Shown: positions 1 to 4,270 of the stretch, piece by piece | Layout of the letters: every line of letters begins with the position of its first letter | Numbering within the stretch: position 1 is the stretch's first letter | Origin: a virus | IMG/VR virus record: IMGVR_UViG_3300009093_000084 | Location: 1-37,236 of that record | Reading direction: 5' to 3' (one strand) | DNA length: 37,236 bases | Position numbers and translations under genes: made by a program | The notes under the pieces: model-generated | The model's database searches: none | What the model was told of the DNA's origin: nothing | The model's input: the letters and a program-made list of their open reading frames with translations, nothing else

Positions 1-123
1 AACCGAGCTGCGTCGGGCTCGTCGCGCCGCTGGCAGCGAGGGCGCCGAGCTCCGCATGCGCAGCCTCCAGGCGGCGCATGAAGTCCTTTTCAGCCTCACG
101 CTCGACGGCACTCGCGACGCGCT
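1..123. repeat. Terminal direct repeat, left copy (circular overlap)
   Basis: These 123 bases are identical to 37114-37236. The repeat lies inside a coding region, and joining the two ends restores one uninterrupted 94-codon gene, which is what a circular or circularly permuted molecule assembled with an end overlap would give. A true short terminal repeat on the virion DNA is possible but less likely, because phage terminal repeats usually lie outside genes. Confidence 0.9.
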
Positions 124-238
124 CCCAAAGTGATTGGCTGCGCGCGTCGAGCTTCGCCCAAGGCAGGCGCACGTAATCGGATTTCACGTCATCGATGCGC
201 GTGAATGCTTCGTAAGCGACGCGAGCGAGCGCGATCAT
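1..238 (-). CDS. Hypothetical 94-aa protein, N-terminal 79 codons (gene crosses the circular junction)
   Basis: The start ATG at 238 overlaps the stop of the preceding gene (ATGA). Reading continues off the left end and resumes at 37113, ending in TGA at 37067-37069, for 94 residues in total. The protein is soluble and probably helical, with a central stretch LDARSQSLWERVA followed by charged helix. Short W-E-R-V-A helices of this type are common in small phage early proteins of unknown role. It lies third in the minus-strand early operon, between an unknown 115-aa protein and a zinc-knuckle protein. I do not recognise a family. Confidence 0.7.
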   Translation of the reverse strand, partial: MIALARVAYEAFTRIDDVKSDYVRLPWAKLDARSQSLWERVASAVEREAEKDFMRRLEAAHAELGALAASGATSPTQLG

Positions 239-582
239 CGGAGCACCGCTACTTGTGATTCGACCCACTCAGCCGCGGCGATAAGCGTCTTGAATTCGCA
301 CGGCCTACCGTGTCTCGCTCCAACGCACGCGAGGTATCCGTCTTTTCCGGCTGTTATCCAACCGCGATCGATGTACGTGCCATTACGGTCTGGCTTGCCG
401 TATCCCCAAGCAAAATGGCCGCCGTTAGAATGCCATCGGTATCGGATAGTGCGGGGGCGACGTGCGAGGACTTCGGGTAGCGTTCCATCGCGTCCGCGAA
501 GCGGCTCTTCGAGATCCGTCTTGCCGGTGAAGAGTGAGATGGTGCGCTCTACGGAGGTGGGCGACTTCTCCGCGCGCTTCAC
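235..582 (-). CDS. Hypothetical protein, 115 aa, minus-strand early operon
   Basis: Starts with GTG at 582, overlapping the TGA of the Cro-like gene (GTGA), and ends in an ATGA overlap with the next gene, so the three are almost certainly co-transcribed and translationally coupled. The N-terminal third is basic. The centre has an aromatic, glycine-rich stretch (RWHSNGGHFAWGYGKPDRNG) that looks like a small beta-rich fold, and the C-terminus is a short helix (EWVESQVAVL). No catalytic motif, signal peptide or membrane segment is visible. Position directly after the first lytic gene suggests an early function, but none can be assigned. Confidence 0.65.
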   Translation of the reverse strand: MKRAEKSPTSVERTISLFTGKTDLEEPLRGRDGTLPEVLARRPRTIRYRWHSNGGHFAWGYGKPDRNGTYIDRGWITAGKDGYLACVGARHGRPCEFKTLIAAAEWVESQVAVLR

Positions 583-866
583 GACGTCACCGCCTTACTT
601 GTATTGTGCACTGAACGCTTGCGCCTCTCTTGCGCTTTATGCGTCGCCGCATCAGAATCACGCGATGGCAGAGCCCACCATCCAAGCGGTGTCCCGAGGG
701 TCTTTTGTAAGACCGTGGCATCTTGGATGCTGGGAACAAGCTCGCCACGGAGGATGCGAGAGATGGTGCCCTGGTCGCGTCCAATCTTCGCCGCTAGCCA
801 TTTTTGAGTCTTTTTCAGCGCTTGAAGTCGTGTACTGGCATGCTGAGAGCCACGGGAGATAGCCAT
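579..866 (-). CDS. Cro-like helix-turn-helix regulator, first gene of the minus-strand lytic operon
   Basis: A 95-aa protein with a Cro/C1-type (XRE) helix-turn-helix at about residues 22-45: LAAKIGRDQGTISRILRGE, in which the Q-G-T-I-S-R-I recognition helix is clear. The tail is basic and probably disordered. There is no dimerisation or peptidase domain, as expected for a Cro rather than a full-length CI. It is the first gene of the minus-strand chain leading into replication and late genes, which supports a Cro role. The ATG at 866 has no Shine-Dalgarno sequence, and a good -10 hexamer lies only 8 bases upstream, so translation may be leaderless. Its first codons overlap the start of the divergent CI-like gene. 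Which of the two regulators is the repressor is inferred from position and size. Confidence 0.75.
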   Translation of the reverse strand: MAISRGSQHASTRLQALKKTQKWLAAKIGRDQGTISRILRGELVPSIQDATVLQKTLGTPLGWWALPSRDSDAATHKAQERRKRSVHNTSKAVTS

Positions 867-1425
867 GCGTATGGATTATGCGCTTACACATGAGCCGTCA
901 AGCCATAGCGCCACACTTGATGCGGATTTGCATTCTGCGTACGGTCCAGGTGTGGCCAAATCGCCGAAGAAGAAGCCCCTTTTTGCTCCGTACCAGGTGA
1001 AAATTCTGATCGACACGATCAAAAAGCACCGAAAGGATTTCAAGAATCAGAGTGACCTTGCCAAGGCCATCGGCATGACTCAGCCGGCCCTTTCCAATCT
1101 TTTCGCCGGCAAATGGAAGCCTGGCATGACGACGGCGCTTGCTGTCGCGGAGCTCGACGGCGTCGAGCTGGCAGATTTGGTGGGGCCGCTACAGAGCGGG
1201 GCTGAGACGCCGCCGAGCGGCACCCTCCCGATCCTGGAGGAGGACCGCTACCGCAATATCGACGTGTGCGTGAAGTTTTGGCACGGGCGCAAAGAGTGGA
1301 GCACCTGGACCATCGCGGCAGCCAAAGCCGGTCTCTTCGGCACGGAGGACTTTCCGGCGCCGGAGTGGCAGCCACGCCTCGACAGACTCGAAAAGGCGTT
1401 GGACGCCGTGCGCAAGAGCGCTTAG
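865..1425 (+). CDS. CI-like helix-turn-helix repressor (candidate)
   Basis: A 186-aa protein with an XRE-type helix-turn-helix at about residues 58-85 (DLAKAIGMTQPALSNLFAGK), followed by a linker and a tryptophan-containing C-terminal domain (KFWHGRKEWSTW) that could mediate multimerisation. There is no LexA-type Ser-Lys protease signature, so induction would not be by classical RecA-stimulated self-cleavage. The ATG at 865 is preceded by GGGAG at 854-858, a good ribosome binding site, but it lies inside the opposing gene. A GTG at 952 would give a 157-aa protein starting VAKSPKKK and leave a clean divergent promoter region. Either start is possible. The gene ends in a 4-bp convergent overlap with the lipoprotein gene. 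Confidence 0.7.
   Translation: MRMDYALTHEPSSHSATLDADLHSAYGPGVAKSPKKKPLFAPYQVKILIDTIKKHRKDFKNQSDLAKAIGMTQPALSNLFAGKWKPGMTTALAVAELDGVELADLVGPLQSGAETPPSGTLPILEEDRYRNIDVCVKFWHGRKEWSTWTIAAAKAGLFGTEDFPAPEWQPRLDRLEKALDAVRKSA
867..901 (-). promoter_or_regulatory. Candidate lytic promoter and operator between the divergent regulators
   Basis: On the minus strand a TTGACG (-35, at 901-896) is followed after 15 bp by CATAAT (-10, at 880-875). The spacer is short but both hexamers are near consensus. The start codon of the Cro-like gene falls 8 bases after the -10, implying a leaderless transcript. A 17-bp imperfect palindrome, GCG.AT.....AT.CGC at 867-883, overlaps the -10 and is a plausible repressor site. 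The only other operator-like palindrome I found (1783-1802) has a different sequence, so this call rests on one site. Confidence 0.4.
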
Positions 1426-1745
1426 TGGCAGATCGCGTTGCAGCTCGGCGGCTGCACGTTGCCGCCGATGTCCGCGCATGACGCGGCTTGCTCATCGCTC
1501 ACGCATGTTTGCGCCTGCGTGGCATCAAAACTGAGCCCTGCGCTACATGTCAGCGTCCCGCACGCTGCGGGATAGCCGCTGTTGGCGTTCGTCACGTTCT
1601 GGCAAGTTGCAATGTTCGGCTCGATGCTGCACGAGACCGCACGCTCACAGAGCGCCTGATAGAACTGCGCACAGAAATCCGGTGGCGACGAGGGCGCCGC
1701 TGACGAGCACGCGAGCAGGGTCGAGGCGAGCAAAACGATCCGCAT
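1422..1745 (-). CDS. Cysteine-rich lipoprotein, probable lysogenic-conversion (moron) gene
   Basis: A 107-aa secreted protein. The signal peptide MRIVLLASTLLAC ends in a lipobox (LLAC, Cys13), so the mature protein should be lipid-anchored. A short S/P-rich linker is followed by ten cysteines, enough for five disulphides, and an ending ADIGGNVQPPSCNAICH. Short Cys-rich lipoproteins with this C..C.A.C style are abundant in Myxococcota genomes. An AGGA ribosome binding site lies 8 bases before the ATG at 1745; an upstream extension of the frame is not needed. It is transcribed convergently to the repressor and stands alone, the usual setting of a gene expressed from a prophage. A role in changing the host surface, such as superinfection exclusion, is inferred. 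Confidence 0.7.
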   Translation of the reverse strand: MRIVLLASTLLACSSAAPSSPPDFCAQFYQALCERAVSCSIEPNIATCQNVTNANSGYPAACGTLTCSAGLSFDATQAQTCVSDEQAASCADIGGNVQPPSCNAICH

Positions 1746-1974
1746 GAGCTGAATCCTGACCGAAAACGGCTGGGGTTCCAAGGATATGTGTGACCATATA
1801 TCTTTTCTATGCGAATACATTTGACGAATATGCGTCCACGCATTAGCTTGCATCTTGCGAGGCAACGAGATGCTGAGGAGCGCAACGCAATCGAGGGCGG
1901 CGGACGAGACGATCGTTGTCTCGCTAACTGCGCTCGGCCCTCGGCCGTCGCCTTCGGTTGCGGAGGGAAGAGAC
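1746..1974. promoter_or_regulatory. Divergent intergenic region with AT-rich island and candidate plus-strand promoter
   Basis: This 229-bp gap separates the lipoprotein gene (minus) from the plus-strand small-gene chain. About 1783-1850 is clearly AT-richer than its surroundings. On the plus strand TTGACG at 1821-1826 is followed, after 17 bp, by TAGCTT at 1844-1849, a weak -10. I saw no convincing minus-strand -35/-10 pair for the lipoprotein gene. The first plus-strand start codon is preceded by GGAGGGAAG, a strong ribosome binding site. Confidence 0.35.
1783..1802. promoter_or_regulatory. 20-bp operator-like palindrome upstream of the lipoprotein gene
   Basis: The 20-mer GATATGTGTGACCATATATC is symmetric at seven of eight positions per half-site (GATATnTG....CAnATATC). 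It lies in an AT-rich island about 38 bp upstream of the lipoprotein start codon and just before the candidate plus-strand promoter, so a protein bound here could control both directions. The regulator is unknown; the phage repressor and a host factor are both possible. Confidence 0.45.
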
Positions 1975-2148
1975 ATGAACTGGGACGAGGCGTGCGAGCC
2001 TGACGCGAAAGCGTTTTACAACTGCTACCAGTGCGGAGAACCGTATCGCCATGGCGAGGCCGTCAACGGCTGCTGTGGCGAGCAGTGCAACCGTGAGCGC
2101 GCAAGAGAGTTTCGCGAGCGCGCCACGCTGAATGGCGGTGCGAAGTGA
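1975..2148 (+). CDS. Small zinc-ribbon-like protein, 57 aa
   Basis: The ATG at 1975 follows a strong GGAGGGAAG ribosome binding site; in-frame codons further upstream lack one. The protein has a CYQCGEPYRHGEAVNGCCGEQC core, two cysteine pairs about 15 residues apart, which fits a treble-clef or zinc-ribbon knuckle, followed by a basic helix. It is the first gene of the plus-strand chain, and its end overlaps the GTG of the next small zinc protein. Probably a nucleic-acid or protein-binding accessory factor; function unknown. Confidence 0.65.
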   Translation: MNWDEACEPDAKAFYNCYQCGEPYRHGEAVNGCCGEQCNRERAREFRERATLNGGAK

Positions 2149-2360
2149 GCGCCGCCCCCAAGCTCATCGCCGCAATCGAGAAGGCGCGGACGCTCACGGA
2201 GCCCGTATCGCGTCCGACGCTGGCCCCCGCTGCCTGCGCGCTCTGCGGAGGCCTAGGCACGCTGCAGACGGACGACGCCGCGCGCCCTGGCAGCACCTTC
2301 ACCGATATTTGCCCCCGCTGCGGTGGGAGCGGGTTTGCGGCGCGGAGGTTCCCGCTATGA
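2145..2360 (+). CDS. Small protein with DnaJ-type CxxCGGxG zinc motifs, 71 aa
   Basis: Starts at GTG 2145, overlapping the previous TGA (GTGA). It carries two CxxCGGxG elements: CALCGGLG and CPRCGGSG, about 20 residues apart. This is the zinc-binding repeat of the DnaJ cysteine-rich domain, here without a J-domain. Such stand-alone modules are frequent in phage early regions and may bind protein or RNA. The stop overlaps the next start (ATGA). Confidence 0.65.
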   Translation: MSAAPKLIAAIEKARTLTEPVSRPTLAPAACALCGGLGTLQTDDAARPGSTFTDICPRCGGSGFAARRFPL

Positions 2361-2626
2361 CCGCCATCGTCATCGACTTCGCCGCGCGCGCTCGGCTGCG
2401 CAAGGTAATCGCGCTGCTCGCCACGCTCGATCGCTTCTACGCGCGCGTCGGCGAGAATCCCGACGATGCGGCGCTCGCGGCTCGCTTGCGCGAGTGGCAT
2501 GACAGCGATTGGCAGACGCTCGCGAGCTTTTCGGGAGTCAAATATCCCAGCGCGGAGACGCGCGCTCTTGTCATCGGCGAGATTGAGCGCCGGTCGAGGC
2601 TTACCCCTGTGGAGGTGCAGTCGTGA
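2357..2626 (+). CDS. Hypothetical helical protein, 89 aa
   Basis: Begins at ATG 2357, overlapping the preceding stop, and ends at a GTGA overlap. After a short beta-like start (TAIVIDF) it is predicted to be mostly helical (ARLRKVIALLATLDRFYARV, then AALAARLREWHDSDWQTL). No catalytic or metal-binding motif is seen. I do not recognise the family; the coupled overlaps on both sides support it being a real gene. Confidence 0.6.
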   Translation: MTAIVIDFAARARLRKVIALLATLDRFYARVGENPDDAALAARLREWHDSDWQTLASFSGVKYPSAETRALVIGEIERRSRLTPVEVQS

Positions 2627-2799
2627 ACCTCTCAACGCATCAAGTGCAGGCCATTCGTGACGCTGGGTCAGCGCAGCCCGAAGAGGTGCGCGCGCTGGCG
2701 GAGGAGGTGCTGACTCTTCGCGAGATTCGGCATCACTTGCTGGAAGAGTGCGCCGAGAAGCGGCGCGAGCTCGACGAGCTCCACGGAGTCATCCGATGA
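2623..2799 (+). CDS. Small acidic helical protein, 58 aa
   Basis: The GTG at 2623 has GGAGG seven bases upstream and overlaps the previous TGA. The product is a charged helix, rich in Glu, Arg and Leu (VRALAEEVLTLREIRHHLLE), likely a coiled coil, with a single cysteine. It ends in an ATGA overlap with the next gene. No function is assigned. Confidence 0.6.
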   Translation: MNLSTHQVQAIRDAGSAQPEEVRALAEEVLTLREIRHHLLEECAEKRRELDELHGVIR

Positions 2800-2990
2800 G
2801 CCGCCGCGTCGTTATCGTCCCCGAAAGGCGCGTTGCTTACTTCGCTATCGTCGTGGACGACGAGACGGGGGAGCGCCTGTATCAGACGGAGGCGTACGAC
2901 GACGAGGCCGGGGCCGTCGCGTCAGCCAAAAGCGCTCTAAACGACGATGAGACGCTGACGAGCGTCCAAGAGTGTCGGGAGAGTGCGTGA
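2796..2990 (+). CDS. Hypothetical protein, 64 aa
   Basis: The ATG at 2796 overlaps the previous stop and is preceded by GGAG. The sequence suggests a small beta-sheet (RRVVIVPERRVAYFAIVVDD) with an acidic C-terminal half (DDETGERLYQTEAYDDE). The overall acidic character could suit a DNA mimic or inhibitor, but there is no direct support for that. The stop overlaps the GTG of the next gene. Confidence 0.55.
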   Translation: MSRRVVIVPERRVAYFAIVVDDETGERLYQTEAYDDEAGAVASAKSALNDDETLTSVQECRESA

Positions 2991-3436
2991 GTATCGGCGA
3001 CTTCTCGGCGTGGCCGAGCGCGTCCTACGACGCGTGGCGCGCGAGGAATGAGGACTACAGCGAGCGCCGTTACGAGCCGGCGCAGCCAAACCCATCTATC
3101 GCCCTCCCGCCGCCGCCCTGCAATGTGGTGCACGGCTGCACGAAGCCGGCGATGCACTTGGGCGGTTGCGCTGTGGACCCGAGAGACAAGCTCGAGCTTT
3201 TGACCTTCTGCTCGCGGTGTGGGCGTTGGGTCGACCCGATCGATCACACCGATGATTGTGACTTGGACTTACTTGACGACGAAATCCCATTCAACACGCA
3301 AGGAACACAACCATGGAACTCAAAGGCGGAAACTTCTACAAATTCCAAAAACTCGGCGACATTTTTCAAGGGCGCTTCGTCGCCTTCGACCGCGACGTTG
3401 AGGGCAACTTCGGCCCGCGCGATCAGCTCACGCTGA
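2987..3436 (+). CDS. Zinc-finger protein with internal SSB-type DDEIPF tip, reading into the SSB-like gene
   Basis: GTG at 2987 overlaps the previous stop. The first ~105 residues include CNVVHGC and a CSRCGRW...H..DDC zinc-binding set, then DLDLLDDEIPF, the acidic tip of bacterial and phage single-strand-binding proteins. A functional SSB tip needs a free C-terminal Phe. Here no stop follows DDEIPF, and the frame runs on for about 46 codons, overlapping the next gene by 124 bp with low-complexity, out-of-frame sequence. Either a stop was lost, or the tip is released by processing or frameshifting. An alternative is that the tail is tolerated read-through. The overlap is unusual compared with the 4-bp overlaps elsewhere in this arm. 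Confidence 0.55.
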   Translation: MSIGDFSAWPSASYDAWRARNEDYSERRYEPAQPNPSIALPPPPCNVVHGCTKPAMHLGGCAVDPRDKLELLTFCSRCGRWVDPIDHTDDCDLDLLDDEIPFNTQGTQPWNSKAETSTNSKNSATFFKGASSPSTATLRATSARAISSR

Positions 3437-3720
3437 AGACCCGCAACGGCATCCAGATCATGGACTGCTCGAAATTCTTGGCGGGCATCTTCCGCGCGCA
3501 CGAGTCGGAGCTGAAGGACAAGATCGTGACGGTCACCTGGACCGACAACAGGCCGCCGAAAAAGGCCGGCATGCAGCCGATGAAGGTCTTCCACGTCGAC
3601 GTCAGTGACAAGCTGGAGGACGTCAAGGCGCCGGTCGTCAAGACGGCGACCGGGGGCGGCGCGACGTCGATCGGGGACGAGTTCCGATCGCAGCCGGGCG
3701 ACGACGAGATCCCCTTCTGA
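3313..3720 (+). CDS. SSB-like protein (single-stranded DNA binding) with DDEIPF C-terminal tip
   Basis: A 135-aa protein whose first ~100 residues look like an OB-type beta-barrel (FYKFQKLGDIFQGRFVAF, then KIVTVTWTDN), followed by a Gly-rich linker and a C-terminal GDDEIPF. That acidic tip is the partner-recruiting end of SSB proteins, so a role in coating ssDNA and attracting replication or recombination enzymes is likely. Start ATG 3313 has AAGGAA eight bases upstream. The OB fold is not close to E. coli SSB, so the family assignment rests mainly on size, fold pattern and the tip. It overlaps the previous gene by 124 bp and the next by one base (TGATG). Confidence 0.65.
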   Translation: MELKGGNFYKFQKLGDIFQGRFVAFDRDVEGNFGPRDQLTLKTRNGIQIMDCSKFLAGIFRAHESELKDKIVTVTWTDNRPPKKAGMQPMKVFHVDVSDKLEDVKAPVVKTATGGGATSIGDEFRSQPGDDEIPF

Positions 3721-3863
3721 TGCTCTCCACCTATCTCGGCCCCGACGCGCTCCACGTGATCTTACGCCTTCGCGGGCGCGAGGTTCGCGTGGTCATCCCC
3801 GCCGGGGCCGAGTGGGTCCACCGAATCGACGTGAAGACGTGGCTAGAAGGATATCGGAGATGA
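3720..3863 (+). CDS. Small hypothetical protein, 47 aa
   Basis: Begins in a TGATG overlap with the SSB-like gene and ends in an ATGA overlap. It is predicted to be beta-rich and basic (ALHVILRLRGREVRVVIPAG), ending WLEGYRR. It is too short for a family call. The coupled start and the absence of any gap in this arm support translation. Confidence 0.5.
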   Translation: MLSTYLGPDALHVILRLRGREVRVVIPAGAEWVHRIDVKTWLEGYRR

Positions 3864-3934
3864 GCACAACGAAGAGCCCACGCCGCGAGCACGGGAGACT
3901 TGTTCACTACTTCAGACAAGGAGCGAAACGATGA
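3860..3934 (+). CDS. Very small basic ORF, 24 aa
   Basis: The ATG at 3860 overlaps the previous stop; the frame ends with TGA at 3932-3934 overlapping the next ATG (3931). The peptide MSTTKSPRREHGRLVHYFRQ plus four residues is strongly basic. It may be a real micro-gene or just a translational bridge that keeps ribosomes coupled across 60 bases; an AGGAG for the next gene lies inside it. Confidence 0.35.
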   Translation: MSTTKSPRREHGRLVHYFRQGAKR

Positions 3935-4269
3935 AAGCGAAAAAAATGATTCGGCAGGGTGACGTGCTTGTGATGCAGGCTAGGAAGAGCGCGATCACGA
4001 AGGCGCATACGGAAGTGAAGGACTCGCGCGGCGCAGTGCTCGCAGAAGGCGAGGCCACGGGACATCACCATCGCGTGAAGTTGCCTGGCGTCACGCTGCT
4101 GCGCGCGGAGGGCGTGAGCGACGCGGTGCTGACCGTGCCGCGCGACGTCGTCGCGCTGCTCGAACACGAGGAGCACGCAACGATCGAGATCGGCGGCGGC
4201 ACGCACGTCGTCCGGCGGCAACGCGAATACAACTGGGCTGAGAAGTCATCTCGCCGGGTCGAGGACTGA
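3931..4269 (+). CDS. Conserved phage hypothetical protein (GDVL...GHHHR...RQREY type), 112 aa
   Basis: Contains the pattern RQGDVLVMQ near the start, EGEATGHHHRV in the middle, EHEEHATIEI later and VVRRQREYNW near the end. From memory, this layout matches a conserved family often found beside DUF6745 proteins in phages and bacterial genomes, and that is the arrangement here. The histidine cluster (HHH, and H in EHEEHA) could hold a metal, in a cupin-like beta fold; that is inference. AGGAG lies eight bases before the ATG. The next gene starts one base after this stop, so the two are probably co-expressed. Confidence 0.6.
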   Translation: MKAKKMIRQGDVLVMQARKSAITKAHTEVKDSRGAVLAEGEATGHHHRVKLPGVTLLRAEGVSDAVLTVPRDVVALLEHEEHATIEIGGGTHVVRRQREYNWAEKSSRRVED

Positions 4270-4270
4270 C

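Noticed and set aside
134-862. A 242-codon plus-strand frame opposite the early minus-strand genes
   Set aside because: Lacks a ribosome site and gene-like composition; it is antisense to two coupled genes with coherent starts and a helix-turn-helix.
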